Positions 11,481 to 22,837 of a stretch of 64,000 nucleotides of DNA are shown here, one piece after another. The stretch is from Neoarius graeffei. Taxonomy: Eukaryota > Chordata > Actinopteri > Siluriformes > Ariidae. How positions within the stretch are numbered: the first letter of the stretch is position 1; every line of letters starts with the position of its first letter. A model generated the notes under the pieces. It was not told the origin of the DNA. It made no database searches and was given only the letters and a program-made list of their open reading frames with translations. The DNA lies in the NCBI RefSeq assembly GCF_027579695.1, contig NC_083572.1:12410915-12474914 (forward strand), written 5' to 3'. The position numbers and the translations under genes are program-made.

Positions 11481-12039
11481 TGGTGATTGGTTGAGACAGA
11501 ATTGGACATGAGATGCCCAATTCCACTTTTGCTTTCTGACTGGTCTTTAGAGAAAGATTGAGTTTACCAGAGGACTTAAAACCAGTTTGAGTCCGGTATC
11601 TGCTGAGTGCAGTTTCAGAGCAGGGTAAATAAAGTACTCTACATGTAAACAAAAAGCAGAGAATGATTCTATAATTGTTGAAGTATTGGGTGCAAGATCC
11701 TCTATCCCTGTTTCTAAGCTCATAACTCTTTTCTGTTGTAAAATCCAATCCATTCAAATGGAGCAGTTTCCACTGAATCACACTCCGCTTCTTTCTGTGC
11801 AGCGGTGTACTTCTCCTGATCCAATCCAAACCAAAAAAACCACATGGAGAACAGCTAAAGTTTATGGGTGTTCTATAACTGTGCTGTGGTTTATATCAAA
11901 ATATCAAAACTCAAAACCTGGAGTGATATACAGTATAGGCGAAACAGTGGCAGAAATTCAGACCATGATGTGTTCTAATGCAGACAAAGAAAGAAAGAAG
12001 GGGCATTAGAGGGCATGGAATATGACAGTATGTACAGTA

Positions 12040-12790
12040 TGCATGTTCTCACCTCCAGTTTTGAAAAGCACCAAATTAAAGCGGCCATCAACAATATTAG
12101 CAACGGGCAGATGTTTCATTTTCATTTGCAATGACGCGCTTCATGTCTTCATGTAAATAAAGTTTTACTTAGAGAAAAGGTTTACTCACAGAAGGTTGAT
12201 TAATGCAACTTAGATAACGTTACATGTTTTATATGTGCGTTACATGTTTTATATGTGCGTTCTAAATTCAAGCAGGCATAAACAATATTAGCAACAATAT
12301 TAGCTTCCTTTTCATTACAACTTTGCAAAATTATTGTTCATGTCTGCATGTCATTAAAGCTTCACACAAATTGTTATCCATAGATGGTATCAAGAGGCTA
12401 GAAGTTTGAACCATCCGAAAAACCCTTGAAGACCACCCTCCCTCCTTTAAAAAAAAAAAAAAAAAAAAGTGTAGCACACAACTTACCGTACAAGAAGTGG
12501 GAGTGTGCAGTTTACATGTCACACAAGTCGACACAGTACATTAAAAATGCATGAATGGGGTTATTTTGACATATGAAATTTGTAATATAATTTTACATGT
12601 CTGTGTGTGTTCGGAAGTCTAGTTTCTAAAAGCTCTAAATTAAAGCAGAGCTTAATTTAGCAATATCAGCAACTGGTGTATGTTTCATTTTCATTTCAAA
12701 CATATGCATTGTTCATGTCTTTATGTAATGAAAGTTTTCCACTTTAAGTATCGCCCACAGAAAGTGTCACGAGGCTAGAAATATGAACCG
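12040..12790. repeat. Decayed tandem repeat, cluster 2 (three units)
   Basis: Units near 12055, 12260 and 12620 share ordered blocks (AAATTAAAGC, ATTAGCAAC, TTTCATTTTCATT, CATGTCTxxATGTAA) with cluster 1. A direct 20-bp repeat (GTTACATGTTTTATATGTGC type) lies at 12221-12260. No open frame. Confidence 0.6.
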
Positions 12791-13414
12791 TCCAAAGATT
12801 TTGATGATGGTTAAATTTCACACAGCTCTCCTGTATTGGAGCACTTTTGCCACAGACTGGCAGTAGGGAGCTGGATTTGTTCAATAACAGGCCCCTTTAT
12901 GTGGCACTATTTCAGTTCCTGTTCCAGAAAAAAACAAAACTCTGTCACACTTCCCCTCACCACTTTCACTATGTGTATGTAGTGATAATTTTAAGTGTTT
13001 ATAAAAAGCCTAGTTTGCATTTGAATGGTATACACCAAGCAAAGCAATTATTCACTCCTGGATGTTTAACATTATAAAGATCACTCTTTGCATATGGGTT
13101 TATTTATACATTTACAACTTAAAAATAATCCCTTTACAACTCTTGCCTAATTCCTGTCTACTGTAATCTTACTGGTTCATCTGTGCTGTGTGCCAAGTTT
13201 GAAAAACCAGAAGTGAGTGGTATTTTGCTGTAAATGTGTCCGTACGGTCCAAAGCAAATCATGAAACTTCCGACTCTAAAGGGAGAATGCTCACCTAAAA
13301 ATGGAAGCCAAGCTGAAGGCGGAATTATTTTAACAGTCAGTTATAGTGGCATCCATTCTGTGACTTTCCACAACATTAAATGCAGCTACAAACTGAGCTA
13401 CTTATATATATACG
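12791..13414. other. No gene seen
   Basis: AT-rich sequence between the tandem repeat and a SINE; frames are short and without domain signal. Confidence 0.55.
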
Positions 13415-13767
13415 GTAGGTGGCACGGTGGTGTAGTGGTTAGCATTGTCGCCTCACAACTGGTCTCCTGGGTTCGAGCCCAGTGGCTGACAAGGGCCTTT
13501 CTGTGCGGAGTTTGCATGTTCTCCCCGTGTCCGCGTGGGTTTCCTCCGGGTGCTCCGGTTTCTCCCACAGTCCAAAGACATGCAGGTTAGGCTAATTGGT
13601 GGCTCTAAATTGACCGTAGGTGTGAATGGTTGTTTGTCTCTATGTGTCAGCCCTGCGAAGATCTGGCAACTTGTCCAGGGTGTACCCCGCCTCTCACCCA
13701 GAGTCAGCTGGGATAGGCTCCAGCTTGCCTGCGACCCTGTAGGACAGGATAAGTGGCTACAGATAAT

Positions 13768-13770
<3 letters not shown>
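13415..13770 (+). mobile_element. DANA/Mermaid-like SINE copy 4, GGAT-tail subfamily
   Basis: Full head and core, tail GATAATGGATATATA running into (TA)n. Target duplication not discernible because of the microsatellite. Confidence 0.88.
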
Positions 13771-13830
<60 letters not shown>

Positions 13831-13835
<5 letters not shown>

Positions 13836-15437
13836 GTGCTTGAAAGTTTGTGAACCCTTTAGAATTTTCTATATTTCTGCATAAATATGACCTAAAACAT
13901 CATCAGATTTTCACACAAGTCCTAAAAGTAGATAAAGAGAACCCAGTTAAACAAATGAGACAAAAATATTATACTTGGTCATTTATTTATTGAGGAAAAT
14001 GATCCAATATTACATATGTGTGAGTGGCAAAAGTATGTGAACCTCTAGGATTAGCAGTTAATTTGAAGCTGAAATTAGAGTCGGGTGTTTTCAAGCAATG
14101 GGATGACAATCAGGTGTGAGTGGGCACCCTGTTTTATTTAAAGAACAGGGATCTATAAAAGTCTGATCTTTACAACACATGTTTGTGGAAGTGTATCATG
14201 GCACGAACAAAGGAGATTTCTGAGGACCTCAGAAAAAGCGTTGTTGATGCTCATCAGGCTGGAAAAGGTTACAAAACCATCTCTAAAGAGTTTGGACTCC
14301 ACCAATCCACAGTCAGACAGATTGTTTACAAATGGAAGAAATTCAAGACCAGTGTTACCCTCCCCAGGAATGGTCGACCAACAAAGATCACTCCAAGAGC
14401 AAGGTGCGTAATAGTCGGCAAGGTCATAAAGGACCCCAGGGTAACTTCTAAGCAACTGAAGGCCTCTCTCACATTGGCTAGTGTTAATGTTCATGAGTCC
14501 ACCATCAGGAGAACACTGAACAACAATGGTGTGTATGGCAGGGTTGCAAGGAGAAAGCCACTGCTCTCCAAAAAGAACACTGCTGCTTGTCTTCAGTTTG
14601 CTAAAGATCACGTGGACAAGCCAGAAGGCTATTGGAAAAATGTTTTGTGGACAGATGAGACCAAAATAGAACTTTTTGGTTTAAATGAGAGGCGTTATGT
14701 TTGGAGAAAGGAAAACACTGCATTCCAGCATAAGAACCTTATCCCATCTGTGAAACATGGTGGTGGTAGTATCATGGTTTGGGCCTGTTTTGCTGCATCT
14801 GGGCCAGGATGGCTTGCCATCATTGATGGAACAATGAATTCTGAATTATACCAGCGAATTCTAAAGGAAAATGTCAGGACATCTGTCCATGAACTGAATC
14901 TCAAGAGAAGGTGGGTCATGCAGCAAGACAACGACCCTAAGCACACAAGTGGTTCTATCAAAGAATGGTTAAAGAAGAATAAAGTTAATGTTCTGGAATG
15001 GCCAAGTCAAAGTCCTGACCTTAATCCAATGGAAATGTTGTGGAAGGACCTGAAGTGAGCAGTTCATGTGAGGAAACCCGCCAACATCCCAGAGTTGAAG
15101 CTGTTCTGTACGGAGGAATGGGCTAAAATTCCTCCAAGCCGATGTGCAGGACTGATCAACAGTTACCGCAAACGTTTAGCTGCAGTTATTGCTGCACAAG
15201 GGGGTCACACCAGATACTGAAAGCAAAGGTTCACATACTTTTGCCCCTCACAGATCTGTAATATTGGATCATTTTCCTCAATAAATAAATGACCAAGTAT
15301 AATATTTTTGTCTCATTTGTTTAACTGGGTTCTCTTTATCTACTTTTAGGACTTGTGTGAAAATCTGATGATGTTTTAGGTCATATTTATGCAGAAATAT
15401 AGAAAATTCTAAAGGGTTCACAAACTTTCAAGCACCA

Positions 15438-15440
<3 letters not shown>
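13831..15440 (+). mobile_element. Tc1-type transposon, full length (family 1, copy 3)
   Basis: Both inverted ends (AGTGGTGCTTGAAAGTTTG from 13832, complement to 15440) lie directly in (TA)n tracts on either side, so it inserted into a TA microsatellite. This is the best-preserved Tc1 in the window. Confidence 0.95.
14198..15220 (+). pseudogene. Tc1 transposase with a single premature stop
   Basis: From MARTKEISEDLRKSVVDAHQ the frame is open to 15058, covering both DNA-binding motifs and the whole DDE triad (WTDETKIELF, MQQDNDPKHTS, SPDLNPMEMLW). TGA at 15056-15058 replaces the CGA found in sister copies, a likely CpG decay. The rest (AVHVRKPAN... to GGHTRY) stays open to 15220. Loss is about 54 C-terminal residues. 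Confidence 0.93.

Positions 15441-15494
<54 letters not shown>
15441..15494. repeat. (TA)n microsatellite
   Basis: Uninterrupted TA tract joining the Tc1 at 13831 to the MITE at 15497. Confidence 0.95.
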
Positions 15495-15496
<2 letters not shown>

Positions 15497-15499
<3 letters not shown>

Positions 15500-16205
15500 T
15501 ACTGTGCAAAAGTCTTAGGCCCCCTATTTTTTTTCAAACAAATTTGGTGATAAATTTCTATTTTATGACTTTTACATTATCGAGTCGGTACAAAAATATT
15601 TTAGAGTTCCAAACGTTCATTTTCCAGCACAAAATTAAATGCTACAGGGAAAAAAAGTTTGTATCTGTGTAAGTGGTTAGCACGGTCGCCTCACAGCAAG
15701 AAGGTTCTAGGTTCGAGCCTAGCGGCCAGCAGGGGCCTTTCTGTGCGGAGTTTGCATGATCTCCGCGTGTCTGTGTGGGTTTCCTCCGGGTGCTCCGGTT
15801 TCCCCCACAGTTCAAAGACCTGCAGTTAGGTTAACGTAGGGCGGCCTTGGGCTGAAGTGCCCTTGAGCAACGTACCCAACCCCTGACTGCTCCCCAGGTG
15901 CTGTAGTGTGGCTGCCCACTGCTCTGTGTGTGGCTACTGGGTTTTGGTGCAAAATGAAGATGCGAGTATGACAGTCAAAGTGTCCAGTAGAACTCTGGCT
16001 GGTTTTGCAAGATGCTCAGTAAATTTTTTTTTTCAAGCAAAGCATCGTCTCACACGAAATATTGACTTTGTTTCATTTATTATGGCTTACTGATTACTGT
16101 TTATAGTATTTTTTTAAATGTTGAAACATTTCATTTCTATATTTTTAAGCCATTTTTGGTCTCCAGCATTTCTTTACATGCGTCTAAGACTTGTGCACAG
16201 GACTG
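15497..16205. mobile_element. Tc1-related MITE with chimeric SINE inside
   Basis: Ends CAGTACTGTGCAAAAGTCTT (15497) and AAGACTTGTGCACAGGACTG (to 16205) are inverted repeats of a common fish Tc1-like type. No transposase remains. Interior holds a SINE-derived segment. Confidence 0.75.
15661..15945 (+). mobile_element. Chimeric SINE fragment
   Basis: The 5' part is the DANA/Mermaid head and core. After GGTTAACGTAGGGCGGCCTTGG it switches to the CCCTTGAGCAACGTACCCAA / GCTCCCCAGG module of the other SINE family in this window (37277, 45757). Either template switching or nested insertion. Confidence 0.65.
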
Positions 16206-16678
16206 TTTATGTGGTGTGTCATTCTTTAATACATAAAAATGATTGATGTTGGGAAATCTGCTGTGGTAGAAGAAGAATAAAACACTGGTTCGACTTTAAA
16301 AATTGATCCAGAAGTGCAGCAGTCACTTCAAGCTAAGCCAATTGCTTTAATGGCTATCTTTAATGTCTCTGTCTGATAGCTCTGAAAGCACACACTAAAG
16401 AGAATGGACTAGATGAAATGGGTCAGCTTTTTTTTTTGTTAAATCTGGAACCATCGTCTGGATTTGTTTGTCCACCAGCGACAGTCAGTCGGGCTGCTGT
16501 GCTATTGATTTGCTCTGAGCAATGTCACACACTCACTCACACACACACTCACACACTACACGTACAACCTGCTCCTAGAAAACTGCGACAGAACCAACAA
16601 CCCAGACAAAATATCAAAAAGGCTGAGTGTTAATGCAATAAATTAATGCTTTTTAGCTCTTAGTGACACTTGTAAATA

Positions 16679-16884
16679 CGATGGTAAGTCAAAAAGTTCT
16701 AAGACAGATGTTATAATTTCAAAAGATGTGAAAGACATCCCCCAGAATTCTACAAAGAAGGAATTCTCCAATGAAAACACCACTTGCAGAAGTGTTTAGA
16801 CTTAAATGGAGGATATGTAGAGAAATAGATTTGTTATTTTCAGAAATAACGATTTTTCCCCCCGAACTTTTTGACTTACCCTTG
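16679..16884. mobile_element. Mariner-type MITE, about 206 bp
   Basis: Ends CGATGGTAAGTCAAAAAGTT and, in reverse, CAAGGGTAAGTCAAAAAGTT, flanked by TA. The interior is short and non-coding. Confidence 0.75.
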
Positions 16885-16887
16885 TAT

Positions 16888-17277
16888 TCCTGTAAATATA
16901 AACTGCTGCCTAAACAAGTGGCTTAAATTTTTCTCATGATAAAAAAAAAAAAATTGCTCAGGGTTTGTAGTTTGTATTTTGTCATTAACTTCCTTTTCTG
17001 TCTCATAACCATAAATATGAGCCTACCTTTCGGGATTACACTTGGACAAGGAATAGAGAGAGAGATCACTGAAAGTTTCCAAATGAATGCAGAAATGGAG
17101 TAAAGTCCCAAACAATGCCAGTCCTCCTTATGAATGACATGCAGGACTGTAACCAGGATGAATAATTTAGTGGCGAAGAGTATATCACAGTTTACACAGC
17201 TGGTATACACCAGTTCCTAAACTCGAGTTTATTTTATTTTCATAAGCTGTTCTGAGTGAAAATAATTATATTGAGTT
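16888..17277. other. No gene seen
   Basis: A minus-strand frame of 95 codons has no recognisable motif and a hydrophobic, low-complexity look. Confidence 0.5.
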
Positions 17278-17278
17278 C

Positions 17279-18150
17279 AAGGTGACATATTATACCCCTT
17301 TTCCACAAGTCGACACAGTTCCCTGAGGTCTTAATAAAATGTGTGTGACATACTTTGGTCAAAACATCACAAGGATAAAGCCCCATAGCTCTCTTCTCAC
17401 CCTGTCTTAACAGCCCTCTTCAAAACAGCCGATATGAGCGCCTTTTCCTTTAAATGATAATGAGCCACTGCTCACTCCACTCCCCTTTTCTGCCAGGCAA
17501 TCAGGTAGCATTTTCATGAATATTCAATTGCCAATGTAGTTCTCAAGCCATGAGTGGATATACTCAGATGAGGGGGTGGGATCATTCTAATGAGCTCCAC
17601 TTGTGACATAGAAAGTGGAGACGCATCTGAACGTCTTGTTGAAGGACATCCATTCATTATCTGTAGCCGCTTATCCTGTTCTACAGGGTCGCAGGCAAGC
17701 TGGAGCCTATCCCAGTTGACTATGGGCGAGAGGCAGGGTACACCCTGGACAAGTCGCCAGGTCATCGCAGGGCTAACACATAGACAACCATGTCACAGTC
17801 ACATTCACACCTACGGTCAATTTAGAGCCACCAATTATGCCTTTGGACTGTGGTGGAAACTGGAGCACCCAGAGGAAACCCACACGGACATGGGGAGAGC
17901 ATGCAAACTCCACACAGAAAGGCCCTCGCCGGCCTCGAACCCAGGACATTCTTGTTGTAAGGTGACAGTGCTAACCACTACACCACCGTGCCGTCCCTTG
18001 TTGAAGGACATGTTTTCTAAAAATGAAAGCCCAAAAGAAACTGACTGGATGTCTTATTTCAGAGTTTGAAGATTGGTGGGCACTCCAGATACCCAAATGT
18101 ACGTACACATGGACTGAAAAAAAAGAGATTTTCATAATATGTCCCCTTTA
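17279..18150. mobile_element. Inverted-repeat MITE (GACATATTAT ends) with nested SINE
   Basis: Left AGGTGACATATTATACCCC and right, in reverse, AAAGGGGACATATTATG. The right end abuts TTTAA and the left TTCAA, so a TTAA target is possible (piggyBac/Kolobok style). A SINE sits at 17650-17996. Confidence 0.6.
17650..17996 (-). mobile_element. DANA/Mermaid-like SINE copy 5
   Basis: Reverse, slightly diverged copy. Perfect 15-bp duplication cttgttgaaggacat (17635-17649, 17997-18011). Confidence 0.92.
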
Positions 18151-18177
18151 AATATTTTATTTAACAGTTATCAGGCT

Positions 18178-18542
18178 GGCGGCACGGTGGTGTAGTGGTT
18201 AGCGCTGTCGCCTCACAGCAAGAAGGTCCGGGTTTGAGCCCCGTGGCCGGCGAGGGCCTTTCTGTGCGGAGTTTGCATGTTCTCCCCGTGTCCGCGTGGG
18301 TTTCCTCCGGGTGCTCCGGTTTCCCCCACAGTCCAAAGAGATGCAGGTTAGGTTAACTGGTGACTCCAAATTGACTGTAGATGTGAGTGTGAATGGTTGT
18401 CTGTGTCTATGTGTCAGCCCTGTGATGACCTGGCGACTTGTCCAGGGTGTACCCCGCCTTTCGCCCGTAGTGAGCTGGGATAGGCTCCAGCTCGCCTGCG
18501 ACCCTGTAGAACAGGATAAAGCGGCTAGAGATAATGAGATGA
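18178..18542 (+). mobile_element. DANA/Mermaid-like SINE copy 6
   Basis: Full length with GAGATAATGAGATGAG tail. Flanked by gttatcaggct (18167-18177, 18543-18553). Confidence 0.93.
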
Positions 18543-18735
18543 GTTATCAGGCTTTTTTTATGTGTGCACATGAGCTACTCATGACTGAAAAAGCATACCT
18601 TAAAAATACAGCTAATTTGGGGTATCGAAGACTAAAACGATCGACTAGCATTACTGCAAACTGCCTTGCAATGTTACAAGTAGTTCACATTTTATAAAGT
18701 GTCCGTTTTCCTCATAAACACTCACATGAACATTA

Positions 18736-19248
18736 CATGACCAAAAGTTTGGGCACACCTGACCATCATATCCATATGTGCTTGTTGAACACCTCATTCC
18801 AGATTGAGTCTCCTTTGCATTCCCTCCATTCGTCGGGGCAGACTTTACACTAGAATTTAGAACGTGGTTGTGGGGATGCAATCATTCAGCAACAAGTGAG
18901 GTCAGACACTGATGTTGGACAAGAAGGGCAAGAAGGTCTAGGGTGCAGTTGGCATTCCAGTCCATCCCAAAGGTGTTCAGTGGGGTTGAGATCAGGGCCC
19001 TGTGAGGGACACTTGAGATCTTTCACACCAACCATGTCTTCATGGAGCATGCTTTGTGCACAGGGGCATTGTCATGCTGGAATATGTTTGGGCCTCTCAG
19101 TTCCAGTGAAGGGAAGTTATAATGTCACAGTACACAAAGACATTCTGTACAATTGTGTACTTCCAACTTTGTGATAACAGTTTACAGAAGAACCATACTG
19201 TATATGTGTGTGATGGTCAGCTGTCCACAAATGTTTGTACATATAATG
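18736..19248 (-). mobile_element. Tc1/mariner-type fragment (family 2)
   Basis: Terminal inverted repeats ACCAAAAGTTTGGGCACACC and, at the other end, GGTCAGCTGTCCACAAATGT. The minus strand keeps a transposase core peptide IFQHDNAPVHKACSMKTW with the second catalytic Asp, then RALISTPLNT decays. The 5' two thirds of the element are missing. Confidence 0.75.
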
Positions 19249-19289
19249 TATGTAGAGCTTAAGTTTATGCATAAATGCAAAAGAATAAT

Positions 19290-19664
19290 CTCATCTCATC
19301 ATCTCTAGCCACTTTATCCTGTTCTACAGGGTCGCAGGCAAGCTGGAGCCTATCCCAGCTGACTACGGGCGAAAGGTGGGGTACACCCTGGACAAGTCGC
19401 CAGGTCATCACAGGGCTGACACATAGACACAGACAACCATTCACACTCACATTCACACCTATGGTCAATTTAGAGTCGCCAGTTAACCTAACCTGCATGT
19501 CTTTGGACTGTGGGGGAAACCGGAGCACCCGGAGGAAACCCATGCGGACATGGGGAGAACATGCAAACTCCACACAGAAAGGCCCTCGTCGACCACGGGG
19601 CTCAAACCCGGAGCTTCTTGCTGTGAGGCGACAGTGCTAACCACTACACCACCGTGCTGCCTAC
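19290..19664 (-). mobile_element. DANA/Mermaid-like SINE copy 7
   Basis: Reverse full copy. Flanked by caaaagaataat (19278-19289, 19665-19676). Confidence 0.92.
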
Positions 19665-19681
19665 CAAAAGAATAATTAAAT

Positions 19682-19803
19682 AATATTGGCTGGCTTTGAG
19701 TGGTGTATCAGATATATTCCATTCAGCTAGCATGATATTGAACAAGTCGAAGACGAGTCGCTGAATGGAATATATCTGGTATACCACGAAAAAAGCCAGC
19801 CAA

Positions 19804-19806
<3 letters not shown>
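19682..19806. repeat. Large palindrome
   Basis: AATATTGGCTGGCTTT...ATATATTCCATTCAGC (19683-19726) is mirrored by GCTGAATGGAATATAT...AAAGCCAGCCAATATT (19760-19806), leaving a 33-nt centre. It marks the edge of a decayed element extending to about 20900. Confidence 0.8.
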
Positions 19807-19852
<46 letters not shown>

Positions 19853-20114
19853 CATACACATTCGATGGAACAATTATAGAGTTTACAAAAATTTAAGAAC
19901 AGGGGGGTAACTTACCAATATTGAATGCTGATTCTGATCGAATGTAATTTAATGTTTTGTTGATCCAATGTACAAAGTCAAAGTTCTAACAATAAAAATG
20001 GCACAAGTCCAAAAAGCCTGAACAACAACCCAAATTATATACAAGCTATATCCAGGTTGACGGTTCAAGTTCAAAGTTACTTTCGGTCATAGTTAATTGT
20101 TACATTGCAGTTGT

Positions 20115-20378
20115 TCAAAACAAAAGGGCTTTGTTGAGTGAAGTCCACGAGTGAAGTCCTCTTGTAAAAGTCTCCGTCACTTTTCATCACCTTCAAGTAC
20201 AACTTTAACAACATTTCCACTATTGCTCTCTTTTCCAGTTTTTCGATGTCTGTTGGTATGTTTTTCTCTTGTAAATATGTGTGAAGAATATCCAGTGAAG
20301 TTTTTGTAGCCTTTCGAACATTCAGTATGTCTTTCTTTTTAAATCTTCCGCTTTTAATGAAGCAAACCTCGCGGCCAT
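20115..20378 (-). pseudogene. Crypton-like recombinase N-terminal domain remnant
   Basis: On the minus strand MAARFASLKAEDLKRK is followed, after a frameshift, by DILNVRKATKTSLDIL, TYLQEKNIPTDIEKL and LLKLYLKVMKSDGDFYK. The KATKTSL...YL...K..DG.FYK pattern resembles the KIAA1958/Crypton-type tyrosine-recombinase proteins of fish. Catalytic residues are absent. Family call is from memory and moderate. Confidence 0.45.
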
Positions 20379-20691
20379 GCTTGTATACAAACTGTCACAG
20401 TCACTCACTAGTGCGGAAATTTTACATCTCCGATGTGTCTCTTTTCCAGTTTTTCGTTGTCTGTTGGTATGTTTTTCTCTTGTAAATATGCATGAAAAAT
20501 ATATAATTAAGTTTTGGTAGCCTTTCGGGTGTTCAGCGTGTCTTTAGTTTCAGTTTTCAGTTTATGTATTTAGTGCTTAAACTGAGCACTGAATTCACCC
20601 CGTCTTCTCTCTTTCCCAGCTGACAAAGAAATGATTGTGTGTATGCGCAGCAGCAAAGTTTTGTCATTGGATCTTTGTGTGAGCTCTGATG

Positions 20692-20727
20692 TGTGATGTC
20701 ATGTTGTCTTGACAACATGACATCACA
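20692..20727. repeat. Perfect 17-bp palindrome
   Basis: TGTGATGTCATGTTGTC and its exact complement are separated by 2 nt (TT). It may be cruciform-prone and lies in the decayed Crypton-like region. Confidence 0.9.
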
Positions 20728-20900
20728 ATATTATTATTAGAACAATATTGCACACTCATTCTTCATTGGGGAGAGTGGCGTAATACATGTAGGATAAGCG
20801 ATATGATAACAATATTGCATGCCATCAATAAACCCACTAGAAGGGAATAGAATATATGTTTTTATTCCATGGAAAAAGTGGTCCGTATGTATAATAATTA

Positions 20901-21543
20901 TTATTATATATTATCTCTGCCAGATGTTAGCCTTTGTGCATTGAGGTCAGTTAAGGACTAAATATCACAGCTGACTTGGTCTTGGAATGAAAGTATTTCT
21001 GTATAATAGGCTACATGGACGTTACTATTTCCATGTTTCTGTGACAGCTGGAGATGCTATGTGGAAAGAACCATCCAAAGCTGACATGTATGGACATTGA
21101 CTAAAAATAATTTGAGCACACTGGTAGACAAGAAAAAAGTGAAGGAAAAAGAAACTGAAAAACAATACATGACTTTATTAGGAAAAGAATGCAAATATTA
21201 AAAATATATAACTTGAAATATCCTACAAATCTGAATGGATAATAAATAAAAGGTGAAAAATCTGCATTATTCCAGATGTATCACAGCAACTAGTTAAGTA
21301 AACACACAGACATGAAAATACAACAAGACAACAATATGATGACAGTAATTTTACAAAGTAAAAAAAAAATTCTTAGTTTTGCTCAGGCCAGAGTCCAAAT
21401 GTTCAAACTGTTCGGTGAGAGTCATAAATGCAATTAAAACGTCTCTCAACGATATACAGTGAGAGGCGATACAGAATTAAATTACAGGATAATTATTTTT
21501 TTCAGCAATTTTAAATTGTTTTGAAATTCATACATGAATATAT
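20901..21543. other. No gene seen
   Basis: AT-rich spacer with several A-runs; no feature recognised. Confidence 0.55.
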
Positions 21544-21544
21544 A

Positions 21545-22045
21545 CACTCACCGGCCACTTTATTAGGAACACCCATCCACCTGCTGTTTGATGCGGTTCT
21601 CTAATCAGCCAATCCCTTGTGTGACAGCAGCACGATGCATAAACTCATGCAGATACAAATCAAGAGCTTCAGTTAATGTTCACTTCAAACATCAGAACGG
21701 GAAAAATTGTGATCTCACAGTGAAGTGTGACTTTCTTTCACCGTGGCATGGGTGTTGGTTTGAGTATTTCAGACTGGGGTTTTCACACACAACAGTTTGT
21801 AGAGTTTACACAGACAGAATGGTGCAGAAAAAAACATCGAGTGAATAAGTGACAGTTCTGTGGGTGGAAACAAACACCTTGTTGATAAGAGAGGTCAGAG
21901 GAAAATGGCCAGATTGGTTTGAGCTTTTTGGCCAGGAAGGATATAGTAACTCCTAGCAACGCTTTACAACCGTGATGAGCAGAAAAGCATCTCAGCATGC
22001 AACAGCAGAAGACCTGGAAGTTCTGCCAATAGAGCAAGACTATTT
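21545..22045 (+). mobile_element. Tc1-type fragment (family 3, CACTCACCGGCCACTT end)
   Basis: Begins CACTCACCGGCCACTTTATT right after TA, the known 5' end of a fish Tc1-like family. The following 500 bp correspond to the start of its transposase (TTTCACACACAAC, AATGGCCAGATTGGTT) but the frame is broken repeatedly. The 3' part is missing. Confidence 0.7.
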
Positions 22046-22130
22046 CAAGCTTGAAATCAGTTTTTAAAAAAAGAAAGAAATGGTCTAGAAATAGGTCTCA
22101 TAATCTTATATTTGGATTGTTGTAATCTTT

Positions 22131-22837
22131 CATACATGTCAACCTATACGGAATGTCCGTATTTTATACGGATTTGATTCAATAAACGTAGTATACGGGC
22201 GTACAAATAAAGTTATACGGATTCTTTAAAAAAACTTCAATATTTATTTAGAGCTATAATCAATTCCCACGATGATAAAAGAGCGCATAACATTTACAAA
22301 CGTACTGTACACCACAGAAAGCACACACAGCCAGTAAAGAGTCTTATGAAATCACGCGTTATCTTGTGGTAGCGAGACTTCGTTCCACTTTTGATCATGC
22401 GCACACCGCATTGCGAGAATCCCGCCAACCGGGAAGTAACATTTTGTTTGAAACGCGTATTTCCACCTGAGCGACTTTCATTAGTGACTGAAAAGATTCT
22501 GAATGGGCACTCCGGCAAGATCAACACAGACACTTGCTGTGACATGCAGCCTCGTGAGGTATTGGTGCACAGTGCTAAAAAAAAGCTGTCATCGAGTACA
22601 ATTCAGAACATTAGAGTGACACTTTGTGTTTTTGTCAAACATTGGAGCTTTGTATTCATTCTGAAGGTTTATTGTTATTAATACTGAATAAAAAGTAACT
22701 TGGATATATCATTGTTAATTATCATTCAAATTTTAGGTAAATTATTTTAAATTGCATCTTATATGGATTTTATAAGGGAAATACAGATTTTGGAGGTTGG
22801 TTATACAGGTTTGATTGACCAAAGGTTGACATGTATG
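22131..22837. mobile_element. Inverted-repeat element just downstream of tmprss6
   Basis: Perfect 14-bp inverted ends CATACATGTCAACC (22131) and GGTTGACATGTATG (to 22837), flanked by the direct 6-bp repeat atcttt. A plus-strand frame (22391-22681) with KINTDTCCDM and PREVLVHSAKKKL may be a transposase shred. It ends 260 bp past the tmprss6 stop codon. Confidence 0.7.

Larger units (their letters stand above)
19810..20900. repeat. Decayed element with Crypton-like coding remnant and internal duplication
   Basis: Starts with an (ATT)n tract (19804-19850). A segment beginning CTCTTTTCCAGTTTTTCG is present twice, near 20229 and 20440, about 210 bp apart. The right part holds a short perfect palindrome and sequence like the left edge (GGAATAGAATATATG near 20842). 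Confidence 0.55.

Noticed and set aside
1-22837. A second host gene downstream of tmprss6.
   Set aside because: All coding-like segments there belong to Tc1, hAT, THAP or Crypton-like elements; no set of phase-compatible exons of a host family was found.
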